Positions 35,660 to 48,977 of a DNA stretch of 64,000 nucleotides are shown piece after piece. Where the stretch lies: positions 4,464,001 through 4,528,000 of the forward strand of contig NW_027331831.1 in the NCBI RefSeq assembly GCF_033568475.1, in the 5' to 3' direction. How positions within the stretch are numbered: position 1 is the stretch's first letter; each line of letters begins with the position of its first letter. The stretch is from Henckelia pumila (lineage: Eukaryota > Streptophyta > Magnoliopsida > Lamiales > Gesneriaceae). The position numbers were made by a program, and so were the translations under genes. The notes under the pieces were generated by a model. That model worked only from the letters and a program-made list of their open reading frames with translations. It ran no database searches and had not been told where the DNA came from.

Positions 35660-38600
35660 TAAATACATGCAAAACAACAAAATAATATTAAAATATGCAA
35701 CACAAACACGACTATCAATTCCCCCACACTTAATCCTTGCTCGCCCTCGAGCAAGTCATGCAAAAACAAAATGGAAACATAACAAAAACATAAGGAATGA
35801 CGAATCATGCATAACATAGCCTCAATGAAGTTTCTCCCACAAAAACAAGCTTACGAATACTCTCGATTTTTCATGATACACCTCCAGTCGAATATGAACG
35901 TGTGTGTATCATGTTACCCCAGCTACATGCAACTTAAAAAGACATAGTTTCAAGACTGTTCGCTGACCTATGTCACATCAATGTGAGTATTACCATCAAG
36001 ATCCCCTCATCCCAACAATCTTTAAACACAACACAACTCTCTTGAGATATAATTACGCACCTCCGAATTTTGCATCCGATTTTCTTAAACCCCAATAATT
36101 ACCCGCAAACTTAGCTATAACTAAGATAGGATTCGAATTTCAATCCCCTCGTTTATAGCCCGGATGGAGCTACAATCCCATTGGATCCGCAAACTTAGCC
36201 ATGGAACAGTTAATAGAATTTCAATCACTATCCAAGCCCTGATGAAATTGTTAATTCAAAATTTTTCAAAATTTTAACCCTATTTGATCCGTATACTTAG
36301 TCAAGAACAAGATAATTAGGATTTCAATCTCTTGCTCATAACCCAGATGGAGTTAATTTTATTTTCCCAAAATTTTCATAAAAAAATATTTTAGCAGGTG
36401 CGCCCAAGATCGTATATGTCATATCAAAAAGATCATCAAGATTCAAGAAACTATCAATTTCACATACACATATTGTCGTGCAATGGTCCAACAAACATCA
36501 ACATCATCTAATACATCGCTACAATTCACTGGTTAAACATGCGTGCTTAAGATTATTCACAATTCAACCTACGGTTTCTCATATCCAATCAAGAGTAAAA
36601 AAATTTCAAAAATTTCATTTTTTTCCAATTTCATCATCATAGGCTAACAATCTTCATCCTCTACTTATGCAAACGAACAAACAAGAAACACAAACAAGAC
36701 AACGCACGAACTATATGCAGAAATGCAATAAAACAAATGCAAAACAAAATGCCAAACAATAAATGCACCCCCCACTTATCTAAAGCATTGCCCTCAATTC
36801 TTCAGAACACAAAAACACAAACATAACAACACAAATAACAAAAAGACAATGATATGCAAATGTAAAACAGAACTCCCCTGGTTCAAGTGTTGGCGTTGTC
36901 ATCCTCTTCCATGTCTAGCAGAATAACGGAAGAATCATATTGAAACTTGGACTGCGGAGGTGGAGGCACTCGATTCTGAAAACAAGGAAACAAAATGAAA
37001 AAAAAACTAAATGAAAAGAAAGAACACTGGGTTTCCTCCAGCCAGCGCCTCTATTTACATTCTTCGGCCCGATTATATGCTTCTGATGTTCATGGTGGTT
37101 CATATCTAGTTGTCTTGTCCACATTCACCCATTTGAACACTTTCACAGTTAATTTTGATATTTTCTTTGAATTCCTATAAATCCTAAGCTCTTCAGCTTT
37201 TGGTACATGCAGATCAGAAAGAGAAATTTTAACAGGTCTTGCCATTACTTCCTTCAACTTACCCTCGTTCACAACTTTCTTATGTTTTTGTGACAAGTAA
37301 TCAATGATATCAATATTATTAACAGCACTTTCACAACTAGGAAAATTCAGGTTCTCAAAAATATTAAACTTGAAAATCTCCCCATCAAATTCCATAGTGA
37401 GAGTACCATTATTAACATCTATAACAGACTTTGAAGTTTTAATAAATGATCATACTAGCAAAATTGAGCTCTTCAAATCATTGTTTTTCATGTCAAGAAC
37501 ATAAAAATCAGCAGGAAAAACCAAATTACCAACTTGCACAAGAACATCCTCTATCACACCCCTAGGATAAATAGTAGATATATCAGTCATCTGGATAACA
37601 GTTGCAGTTTCATTCAAAGGCCTTAGTTTTAAGGAAGCATAAACCGAGTACGGCATGACATTAATCGATGCTCCTAAGTTTAACATGGCCGTATCAAGCT
37701 GAACATCTTTTATTTTACAATGAATCGAAAACATACATGGATCCTTGTATTTTATGGGTATTTTTCTTTGAATCACAGCAAAAAATTTTCTCCTAATTCA
37801 ACTTTCTAGCATCCCTACAGTTTGTGTTTTATTTTCGCAATACACAATTCTTTTAAAAATTTAGCATAACGAGTTACTTGCTTGATAACATCTAACAATG
37901 AAATATTTACCTCACATTTACGAAAAGTTTCATACAACCCCTTAATACCTTCATCCTTCTTAGACTCTTTCAATGCAAGGGAAAAAGAAGCTACAGGTTT
38001 ATACTCAGAAAGAGGAGGACACTTACCTCTTGGTGCTTTCTTTTGAATAGGTTCACTCTCCTCTACCTTGGATTCATTCACATCTTCATTCTGTACTGTT
38101 TCTTTCACCATTTTTTCATGAACCTTCAACTCTCTTCCACTTCTCAAGGTGATTGCACTTAATTTTCTTTTGGATTCATGACAGTCTGAGATGGTAAACC
38201 GTTAGAATGTTGTGCTTCCAACCTGTTAACTACGGTTGCCAACTGTCGCACCTGAGTGTTAAAGTGTTGGATATTTGCTCTCGTTTCCTGTTGAAAATTT
38301 AAAGTATTAGTTGCAAGATCCTTAACAATGTTTTCTAGAAACTCACCAGGCGCTGGAATTTGAGGACGTTGTGGTGGAAGATGATACGGTAGCCTATATG
38401 TTTGATTATTCGGTTGCACATGAGGTGCAAGCTGATTCACTTGAGGGTTTTCGTATCTAAGATTGGGATGATCCTTCCAACCTGGATTGTATGTGTTGGA
38501 ATAAGGATCATACTTTTGTTGCGGTGGCCCGGGAAATCCTCCAGTGGCATTCACTTGTTCGACCGATTCCTCTTGAATAGTGAGACACATGTCAGTAGCA

Positions 38601-40651
38601 TGTCCCACTGCAGCACAAATTCCACACTTTTTCACATTCTGTCCATTCCCTACAGTCATTTGACGCACAAGAGACGTTAAATCAATCAGTTGTTGTTCAA
38701 GGAAAGAAACATTTACCTCGTTACTTCTTATGGGTGCAGAATAACTTCTGTTGGTGCCAAATTGTTGAGAATTGGCAGTCATATTCTCTATTAGGTTCCT
38801 TGCAGCTTGCGGTGTTTTATCAACAAACACTCCTCCATTGACCGCGTTTATCATACTCCTGTCATGAGGCAACAAACCTTCATAGCAGTATTGGATTAAA
38901 ATATTTTCACTTATCTGGTGTTGCGGAACACAAATCTTCTTGAACCGCTCCCAGTATTCGTGCTGTGATTCTCCCGTAATTTGCTTGATTGCATATATCT
39001 CCTTTCGGATATTCGCTGCTCTAGAAGCTGGGAAGTATTTCTCCAGAAAAATCATCTTCATTTCAGTTCAGGTCATGATGGATCCAGAGGGTAAATAGTA
39101 TAGCCAATCCTTTGCAGCACTCTTCAAAAAGAAAGGGAAGGCTCTATGTTGGATTTGCTCATTTGTTACTCCATGGGGTTTCATACTCGTGCATACCACA
39201 TGGAATTCCATTAAGTGCTTGAGGGGTCCTCACCTGCAAGACCATGAAACAAAGGTAATAAATGAATTAATCCGGATTTTAACTCAAATGTAACATTAGC
39301 TTCCATAGTGGGAAAAGTGATGCATAACGGCGACTGGTTTAAATCAAGAGTGCCCAGTTGTCTCAAGCTCAAATTTGCAGCCATCTCCTCTCTAGGCTCT
39401 TCAAGTAGAACTTCGTCTTCTTCATCTAATTTCCTTCGAGCCTTTTTCTTTCTTCTATGAAGTATTCTCTCTATCTCCGAATCGTAGGGGAATTCTTCTT
39501 CAGAAGACTCTCCTGTAAGCATTAACAAACCCGAGAAGCACTGGGAAGAAGAAAATAAAAAAAAATAATGAAAAGAAAAAATAAAAGAACACAATCAAAT
39601 TAAACGCCCTACCCGAAAACGGCGTCAAAATTTGGTACGCTTAGTCGTATTGCGCCCAAATTAACCAAACTCAACTCAAACAAATAAATATGTAGTAGCG
39701 ATAGTAAGAATCATTCCCATGAGAAAGGTGCAATTTATTGTGTTCTTAAAAATACTGAAAATAAATAAAAGGGGATTTTGGGTTTTTGAAATTAACTACC
39801 GAAAATTAAAAGCAAATTAAAATAAATTATACCATCTAGCATGCAATAATTAAAATTATAACGAATTAATCAATTAAAACAATCTTTGGTATCGGTCGAC
39901 TACACCCTTGAAATTATTCATTCGATCATCGATCATCAAAAAACATTAATTATCTTTGAATATTCATCATTGAAAACTTAATTACTATTTCACCTTAATC
40001 TTAGTTAACTAAACACAAGCGTTCTAAATTAACTTCCACCAATGAATTAACCTAATACAAGCGATTAGATTTAAATCCAAGGCAGCATGCAAACTAGTGA
40101 AACTGATGAATCTAAACAAAACACACACAAGCGGATGTATTTAATCTAGTCAATCGTTGTTCCTACAATTTAATAAACTCACAAGCGGACGATAATTAAT
40201 TGTAGTTGCTTCACAAATTAGATGATTCAAACAATTGCGGAATTGGATTCTAATTTAGCAGTAGATTGTATGAAAAATCATCAGGTGATCAATCCAATAA
40301 TCAAACACACAAGCATGACAATCAATTTCAAACAACTCTTGATACTCAATTGAAATTAAACAATGAAAAACTGAATCTCACAAATAAATAAACTCAAGTG
40401 TTCGTCTTCCTCAGCCATGTTCTAAAGCCTAGCCACACATATTCATGAAAATTCGCAAGAAAAATCAAAAGAAGAGAAGAAAACTAAGAAAAGTTAGAAT
40501 AAAACCTAGCCGCCAAAGAATACTTGGTGTTCTCCCACGTCTAAGTCTGATAATCCGTCCCTAAAATCGGAATAAAACGTATTAAATATATCCTAGAGTC
40601 CTCAAAAGACAAGTTTGCTAATTTAAAATATTTTTCCAAACTGTGCAGCTC

Positions 40652-40831
40652 GCTCAATCGGTAGAACTTGACAGATCGAGCGAGCAAAACTCTGTTTCGA
40701 TTATTCCGTCTTTCTTCTTCTGGCCGCTCGATCGGTGGAATATGGCAGATCGAACGGAAAAATCTCTGGCTCAAAATCTTTTCTACTCCCATGATGCCCA
40801 CTCGATCGGTTGAATGATGCAGATCGAGCGG
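40652..40831. repeat. three successive GATCGAGC hairpins in the gypsy 5' LTR
   Basis: Second copy of the triple hairpin block, at 40652-40682, 40724-40757 and 40797-40831, matching the block at 32493-32672 in order and spacing. Confidence 0.85.
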
Positions 40832-42849
40832 CCAAAACTCTAACTCGATTTTCCAGCCAAAAAACTACATCCTACACAATGAACCCGGGAGCATGTAATG
40901 TAGACATGATGCATGAAATATGAACAAAATACTTAATTACAACATATAAATACATGCAAAACAACAACAGAATAATATTAAAACATGCAACACAAACACG
41001 ACTATCAGTAAGCTTATCGAGCTGAGCCCGTGCTTGATTTTGAGCTCGACAATTTTCACAAGCCGAGCTTGAGCTTAAGGATGTTTAGCTCGTGAGCTCG
41101 CGAACATGTTTTTTAATAGGCTCGGGAGCCCGAGCTTGGGCTCGGCTTGTTTAGGAGGCTCGCTAGTATAGGCTCGAGCTCGGCTCGGCTCATTTAGGAG
41201 GCTTGCGAGCTCCAGCTTGGTTTGCCTCGTTTCGAAGGCTCACGAATATGTTCATTTAATTTATGTAATTTTATATAGTTTGAGTTTGAGTGAAAAAATA
41301 AAAAAATATTAATATTAATGCAAATGACATGATTAGAACATAATACTTTGTTGAAATAAAGATGAATTTACAATATATAAGATGTAGTCACAATTTGTAT
41401 TTTTTATTTTATCTTTAAAGTCATTGTATTAAAATTCACTTAACGAGCACGAGCTTCCTTAACGAGTCTGCTAATGAGCCTTGCCTAACGAGCCCGAAAA
41501 CGAGCTCACTAACGAGCCCGAAAATGAGCCGAACTTGATCCAAACTCGTTTAATATGATAAACGAGCCGATCTCGAGCTGAGATCGAGCCAAGCCCGAGC
41601 TTTTATATATACTAAATGAACTGAGACCGAGCCTTATGATAAAAGCTCAGATCGGGCTCGAGCTCGATACTGTTCGGTTCGGCTCAACTCATTTACATCC
41701 CTACTCATTCTCATGGACCACTAGACCCATGAAACTAATGGACTCATTTAAATTATTAATTAAGCCCAAGTTATCAAATTTATAGCACAATTAATTAATT
41801 AATCAACCCAATTAAGCCCATAAATTCCTAACTTAAACTCTTATTCACTTAAATTAAAAATACCCAAGCTCAAATAATATAATCCGGACCCGGACTTAAC
41901 TAACCTGACCCACTATATTTCAGTCCTGGCCCGGACCCAAAAACCTGAGCCCGACCCCCCAAAACCCAAAATCAAACCCTAGCCCCTCACCCTATCTTTA
42001 CGTGACAGCCCCCCACCTTCAGCCTTCTCCTGCCCAGCTCCGGCCACCCCTAGCCGGAGCGCTGCCGGTAGGACCTCCCCAGAGTCCTGTCGGTCCTAGC
42101 TAACCCAACCCTAGCCCAGCCATAGCCTCATATATTCGAACCGAACCCACTTCTTCCCCTAAAGCCTGCGCGCGATCTGCACCCCATGCACAGCCACGCC
42201 CAGTCCTGGTTCCAGCCCACTCCATGGTCGAACCCTCACACCAAACCAACCCTAAGGACCCTAGCTAGGACCCCGAACCACTAGGAAGTAGTCTTAAATA
42301 GCCATGAATGAAAAAACCATGACAAATTTGGGACATCATACTAAAAAACGTAAAACATGCATAATACTTTGATGAATCTCATACAAATTGAAACCACAAG
42401 CATAAATCAGATCATTCATCTTAAAAGCAGTGTAATATGATCTAAATGGTGAGCAAAAATGGATTCGAGACGTGCCTTTGCGTTAAAGCTTGAAACTACG
42501 TTACCGTCGCGTAGATCGCCTTCCGGAACGAACGGGGCGTCGAACCTTCGAGATTTCTCAAAATTTAGGTGAAAGTGTGTGTAAGTGTGTGTATGGAGGC
42601 TGTGAAATTTTATGGAGGCGTCTGAGAAGGTATTCATGTGATGATGGAGAAGAATGAGGCTTAATATTTGATATATATTTGCATGTTTAATGGGTTGGGC
42701 TTAACTAATAAATTAAACTAAGTTAAAAACATTTAAGCCCACTAATTATCAGATTAAGAACTAATAATTTTCGTAATATATAAGTATAAGTTTTTGAAAG
42801 TACCTTAAAAGTCCATAGAATGACCTATTTTGGTTAAAAATAGGTTTCT

Positions 42850-42886
<37 letters not shown>
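42850..42886. repeat. (TA)n microsatellite
   Basis: A pure alternating TA run of about 37 bp inside the right part of LTR copy B. Confidence 0.95.
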
Positions 42887-42890
<4 letters not shown>

Positions 42891-43209
42891 CTCTTATTTT
42901 CTAAAAATAAAATCTTAAAATAATAATTTATCACTCTTACAAATCCTAGTCATGAATTTTGGATGAAAACATTTATCTCGTTCGTCCACGGTTCCGTCTA
43001 CGCGATCGCAAAATAACATTTGTCAAAAAAATTTATAAATTTCATAATAGCGGGTTAAATGCTAAAATAACATTAAATCATGCAAATAAATCACATAATT
43101 CACATAATAGCATATAAAAATCATTTAACCCATTTTTATTTATTTTTTTAAATCATTAAATTTCTTAGTTATGCATGCGGGTTTACGTAACGAATTTTTG
43201 GGCGTTACA

Positions 43210-44978
43210 ATATATCTATTATATTATATTGAGTGTGAGATCACATCAAATTGGTACGTTGATGTGATATCTTTCTTTTTTATGTTTTTTTTTAATTTTT
43301 TTAAAATTATTTAATTTTTTTTATTTTTTACATTTATTTAATAAAAAACAGATTGTATGAGCACACAACGTATAAGCAAAATTCAATTGTATAAGCACGC
43401 AATGTATGTACGCAAAAATACACTGTATACGTTGCGTGCAATTCAGTACTAGATCAAATCAAATAACCCATATAAAATGTGTGTACATTATATTTCTCTT
43501 CTTTTTTTATTGCTGTGATTGCGTACTATAAAAAATAACACAAAAACTCTTATGATTCGATCTCAAGGTTAATTTTGTGAGACATATATATTATTCGAAT
43601 CGATTCAGAAAAATATTATTTTTTATGTCAAAAACATTATTTTCATTGTAAACATGAATCAGATCAATATATCGTATCATACAAGACTTACTTAAAAAAT
43701 AAATAGTATCACAATAAAGCGATGCATTTAGTCGAACACTTTTGTCTCATACTATAATTACAAAGCCATTATAACAAAAAGACCTTTTTTTTTCTTGTTA
43801 TTTCAACATCTGCCTAACATACAACGTCTTTTATTGAAAATTTAAGTCTATTTATTTCCCATCAATCTTATAAACACTTACAAGGAATCTAATTTAAGGT
43901 ATCACTTTTTTAATCATACTATTATTCTTATGTGCTGTTCAAATTAGAGGGGAAGATAGTAAATTAGTAAATGACTCGTATTCGGACACTGTGAAATTCA
44001 TCGGCTAAATGGAATATTAATTAATCGATAAGAGTGATTTTATTTTTTTGACAAGTTTAAGAGTGATTTTATGAATCAATGAAATATTTTAAAAATCGAT
44101 ATTGTATTTATAGTTGGGACGAAAAGAAAATGTGGAAATTCCATTTGAGACGGTAGAGTACCTTGTGATTTTAAACAAAACTTTATCCACTTTCATGGCC
44201 ACTTTTTCACTCACATATAATTAATTTGAGGTTTTCATATATATATATATATATATATATCATTAAAATATAAGAAAAATAATTTATATTACGTTTTTTT
44301 TTAAAAAAACATTCCAAACTTTGAGATTAAAATAAATCCCCAATTATAGTGAATAAATCACTATTTTCCAACAAAAAAGTGAAAAATTATTTATTATTAT
44401 TATTATAATAATGATTATTAGTATTAATAATTACTATTTAATAAAATAAGATGATGTTATAGTAACTACCTTTTGGTATTTTTATGTGAACTTTCAAAAA
44501 TAACCCTATTTAATAAATAAATAAAAAAACTGTTTTGCAATTTTAATTTCTTCAATACAACTTTCCCACAATTTCATACATCATGTTTGACATATTTTAA
44601 TTTCAAAATTCAAAACTAACTCTTAGATATATTAATTCAAAAAATAAGAACTTTTATCATAAATTATTTTTTAATACGATAATTTAATAAACACACGCAT
44701 TGCAGACGCAAGTTATTATAAAAGATGACGTTGCTGCTCGCAACCGCTACCCTAGGTGTACATTAGGTAAACTATCGGGTTAACGTAATAACTTACAAAT
44801 CACGTTAATTAGATAAATCACACAGAGCTTATCCGATAATTTGTTGATAAGATAATCAAACTATTGATCATTAACAAAACGATCGTCTACTATATCAACT
44901 CAGACACCTGTTTAAAGACGATTTCATTCTTATATTTTTGTTTGTGACGATCTTGTAACAATATATCCCTATCCCGAT
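43210..44978. other. AT-rich repeat debris, no gene
   Basis: No gene seen. About 43550-43720 resembles a decayed member of the GAGACGGTCTC fold-back family found better preserved at 53.6-54.0 kb. A short (TA)n run lies near 44238-44261. Confidence 0.5.
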
Positions 44979-45198
44979 TAGGGCTGAGATACCGAACCAA
45001 AATACCGAATTTTCGGGATATCGTACCGAAAGTTTTTCAATATATACATTTTTTTTGTATATCGAATTTTTTTCGGTATCTATACGGTATTAGTATGAGT
45101 TTTTTCCATACCAAAATTTAGGAATTTCGATATCGGTATCGATATGAATTTTTTTCATACCAATATTTTTGATACGGCATACCGAAAACCCATCCCTA
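44979..45198. mobile_element. short non-autonomous hAT element (220 bp)
   Basis: Ends TAGGGCTGAGATACCGAA and, inverted, TAGGGATGGGTTTTCGG. The perfect 8-bp duplication ATCCCGAT lies at 44971-44978 and 45199-45206. Repeated TACCGAA/GGTATCG motifs fill the element. Confidence 0.88.
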
Positions 45199-45573
45199 AT
45201 CCCGATCAATCTATTTTTGGTTGAAAGCGGTTTTCAAATTTCTAACCATGTAATGACGACATAGGCCATGTGAGAGCTCCTTAATTGGATGCATTGTCGA
45301 GGCTCTTTTTTCTAAGTGGATTAACAAACCTACGTGCCCAAAATAGATTCACATGGCCATATATTATTTAATTTTCCCTAAACGGGTGCAAAATATTTTA
45401 TTGCAACCTTCATGTCACTCGATTCACTCGAAGGCAATCAATTATTTATAATTCTCTACGATATGAAGTCAAAATATTAAAACTTGCCAGTTTGGCAAAT
45501 TCGACTTCGAATCGAACGTGTTATTGTATTTAATTATTTTACAAAATAGTTGATCAATATCCATTAATGAATG

Positions 45574-45738
45574 CTAAGTCTTGCTTTTGGACAACGTATT
45601 CAGAAGCCTCCTTCAATTGTTTATGCTGAACTTGAAGCAATTCTCAGTGGATTACAAGTAGCTAATGAAAATAATCTATTGATTCACTTTATTTTTTCGG
45701 ATTCTCTTTTGACAGTGCAAGTCATCATTAGGCCATAA
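45574..45738 (+). pseudogene. fragment of a plant RNase H-like (LINE-type) domain
   Basis: The frame reads LSLAFGQRIQKPPSIVYAEL followed by EAILSGLQVANENNL and FSDSLLTVQV, then a stop. This has the AELEA and SDS acidic motifs of the RNase H-like domain found in plant LINE-derived proteins. No reverse transcriptase is nearby, so it is a short remnant. The downstream sequence is cut by solo LTR C at 45874. Confidence 0.65.
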
Positions 45739-45873
45739 GAGGATTGGAGTTATGCCGGTGCTCTAGCTGCAGAAGTTCCAGTGCGTCAAGCTGCTGACGT
45801 TGTACTGCTTGATTTGGTTGGTTAGGTGGGCCGTAAAAGAGATATATCAGATCTTAAGGGGTAATATTGTCTC

Positions 45874-48800
45874 TGAAACGTCCTAAAATTTCTACTGCAT
45901 TTTTTTTTGAAAACTATCTCTAACAATAAAATAATGAATATAAATATATATATGCCCATACATATATATATCGTACTAAAAAAAATAACTTTACTTAATT
46001 TAAAATATAAATGCACAATAAATACAATAAAAGTACACACATGTAACTAAATACCTAACATTAATTACTAAATAATCATTTATAAAAATTTCCATAATAA
46101 AATTCCTAAACAATAATTCTACACCAAAATCCATGCAAACTTTAAAATAAAATAATTAAATCTAACAATCATGCATATCTAAAAATCTAAAGCAATTAAT
46201 CGTGTGCGAAAATACATATTTTAAATCTCAACATAAATATCGTAATAGAGCTATGATCACGGGTACTAGCCGCCTGAAAACTCATACGCCCTCGCCGCCA
46301 ATCGGGAACACATTGTCCTCATTGACATTTTGCTCACCCGCACCATTTAAATCTAGTGAGCTTAGAGGCTCAGCACGTTCTATCCTTATATAACAAAATG
46401 AAACCACATACAAGCACACATTATATAAAATACGTGAATAATAATTATACGTGCATGATCTTAAAATTATATGCATATAAACATGAAATAACTAATTATA
46501 CAGCTTAATCATCATGCAATAACATAAATTATCATACTTCATAATTCTCATAAAAATGACTTATCAAAATTTCTTAGTTCTCAACAGGTCATATCCATGT
46601 CGGTGGCCTCATACTAAGCGATTGATCAATCTAAAAACCAACGTACGCGGCGGTGGGATTTTCATCTCTGTGCTGCCACTTCACCAGCCCTCTCATCTGG
46701 ATCCATAAGCTCATCATACTTATACATCATTAGGAAGGTCACCGGGCCCAGGTATCCCGGCCTCCAACCACATCACTTCCCACCTTCACTTCAACTTCCA
46801 TAAAAATATTTTTCATAACATGCCCTTAAACTTATCATGAAAATTCTTAATGATGCATGAACTTAAAATTCTCATTTATTTCTTTATTTCATGAAAATTT
46901 GCCCGTAAATATATACTTAATTTGTTTTCTTAAAAATCATACTTATATAACTAATAAATTACATGCATGAATTAAATATATATTTATGGTTCATTTATTT
47001 TTCCAAGGACTTGTTCGAGCTGCTGATCACTAGACTTAAACTCAAAAATTTCTAGACTGGCCCAAAAACCCAAAAATTTATAGACTGGCCCAAAAACCCA
47101 AAATCCCAACCTAACCTGGCCCATTAAGCTTCATGGGCCCCCAAGCCCATGAAAAACTAATGGACTCACTTAAAAACATAATTTAAGCCAATTAACTAAT
47201 TAACTTAAAATTAAATTAATAAAATTATTAACTAACCATTAATTTATAAATTAGACCGATAAAATTTCTAAACCCGATACAACTTGGCCCATTAATTCTC
47301 ATGGATCACACGGCCCATGACAAATTAGTGGGCTCACTTCAATAATTATTAAAGCCCATAAAATTAATTCAATTAATTAATTAGTCAAGCTCAACCCATT
47401 AATTAACTACTTAAACTCTTATTTAATTTAAAATAAAAATACCCGAGCCCAACTAATATAACTCGGACCCTGACCAAAATAACTTGACCCATTATATTTT
47501 AGACCAGACCCGGACCCAAAAAAACCAAGTCCGTTCCGCCAAAACACAAGACACAACCCTAGCTTACCTCTCCCTAAACCCAACTCTAGGCAGCCCTGAG
47601 CGGCTTCAGAAAATCTTATTGTGCTGCTTGCTCAGGCCACCTTTGACCGTGAAACCACCTCTCATACTTAGCCACCATCCAGGAGGTTCTAACCCAACAA
47701 ATTTGACCTTAAACGGAGCTCTGTAGAAGGAGAACAAACCAAAACAATCACACTCTAGTTTCTGCTCGCGTGCAGAACGCGACCACCGCATTCCGGACGT
47801 TCTGCCGCCCAGCTCCTGTCATTAACGGTCGGGGAACTACATGGAAAAGCTTTCCTAAGGTCTTGGGGTTCTAACCCAACTGGAATCACCCTAAAACACG
47901 TGCCCTGTGGACCGCGAACGATCCAATCTCTCAACCTCGCTCAACCTGCGCAATCTGCTGCGCATTAGGAGATATGCCTCGATTCCAGCCCTTTCCAGCC
48001 TGAACCACCCATCCAAAACAGACCCTAAGGACCCTATCTCAACCCTTGAACCATTGGTTAGCCCCTCGAACAGCCCTTGAATCAGAAACTTTCAAAAACA
48101 AGCCATCATGTCATAAAAACGTGAATAACTATGCATGTTCATGAAGGATTTTCATTCTAAAATTAAATACACATGCAACATCAAATCTTTTATGCATAAA
48201 TCAGTGTACTATGATTTAAATGGTGAGCAAGAAGGGATTCGAACGTGCCTTGATAATTATTAGCAAGAAATAATGCTTATGTCGCGCGCAAGGCCCTCCG
48301 GGACGAACAGATCTCCAAACTAAAATAAAAAACCTTGAAAGCTAGGCTATGGTGGATGAGTTCTCTGCTAAAGAACATGAGAAATGGGCAAGAAGGATGA
48401 GGGAGGCGGCTAGAAGGTTTTTACGTAGGTTAAGGGGTATGGTTTAGGTTAATTCTTTAATAAAAACAAGTTTAGGATAATAGCTAATTATTAAACTAAT
48501 TAAATAACTTAAAACTCTTAAACACAATCATAAATTTGATATTTAACCTTAAATCCCGAAATACAAAATAAAAGGATTTTTAAAGGTTAATAAAAGTCAT
48601 TAAAATAACTTATTTTAGGTAAAAGCGGGCACATACATATATACATATATAAATACCATAATTTTCTTAAAATTTTACCATAAAATAATATTTTAAGGCT
48701 CCTAAAAATCTCATAAAATATTTTGGGTGAAAACTAACATCTCGTCCGTCCACGGTCCCGCCTACGCGATAATAAAATAATTTTTTCAATTAAACTCATA

Positions 48801-48972
48801 AATTAAAATCTAACGGTTTAAATGCTGAAATAATATTTAAAACATGCAATTAAATCACATAATTCACATAATATCCCATAAAAGCAATTTAACACATTTT
48901 CACATTATTTTAAAATTATTAAATCTCCTAGTTATGCATGCGGATTTACGTGACGAATTTCTAGGCGTTACA
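45874..48972 (-). mobile_element. solo LTR C (Ty3/gypsy, probably Tekay-type), 3.1 kb
   Basis: On the minus strand it starts TGTAACGCCTAGAAATTCG and ends GACGTTTCA. The identical 5-bp duplication GTCTC lies at 45869-45873 and 48973-48977. There is no internal region, so it is a solo LTR. The TGTAACGCCC-type start and 3-kb length resemble Tekay/Del chromovirus LTRs (family knowledge). It serves as the reference copy for A and B. Confidence 0.88.
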
Positions 48973-48977
48973 GTCTC

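Larger units (their letters stand above)
31485..41007 (-). mobile_element. Ty3/gypsy LTR retrotransposon, broken, itself interrupted
   Basis: Two LTRs on the minus strand: the 5' LTR at 39633-41007 (about 1.38 kb) and the 3' LTR at 31485-35717 (about 1.36 kb without the later insertion). Flanks ATAAG and GTAAG are a probable 5-bp duplication (4 of 5). A primer-binding-like GACGCCGTTTTCGGG lies beside the 5' LTR, and a polypurine tract (AGTGTGGGGGAAT) beside the 3' LTR. Recognisable parts are gag-like sequence (about 37.8-39.6 kb), including a CX2CX4HX4C zinc knuckle, and a protease-like stretch (about 37.4-37.8 kb). I see no reverse transcriptase or integrase. The coding part is broken in several places. 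By eye the LTRs differ by several percent, so it is of moderate age. Confidence 0.85.
31413..41703. mobile_element. non-autonomous hAT element inserted in LTR copy B and itself split
   Basis: Ends TAGGGATGTAAATGAACCGA and, inverted, TAGGGATGTAAATGAGTTGA. Flanks CTCATTTT (31405-31412) and CTCATTCT (41704-41711) match at 7 of 8. Its own sequence is about 760 bp: 31413-31484 plus about 41008-41703. It is packed with GAGCTCG/GGCTCG subterminal repeats. A Ty3/gypsy element occupies the middle. Confidence 0.85.
30300..43209 (-). mobile_element. fossil LTR copy B (Ty3/gypsy, probably Tekay-type), split by later insertions
   Basis: Outer parts at about 30.3-31.41 kb and 41.70-43.21 kb align with successive parts of the solo LTR at 45.87-48.97 kb (for example both contain GGGCCCAGGTATCCCGG, at about 31.0 and 46.75 kb). 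On the minus strand it starts TGTAACGCCC near 43209. The left limit is uncertain and no target duplication was found. About 2.6 kb of its own sequence remains. It is the oldest layer of the nest, since everything between 31413 and 41703 was inserted into it. Confidence 0.75.
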
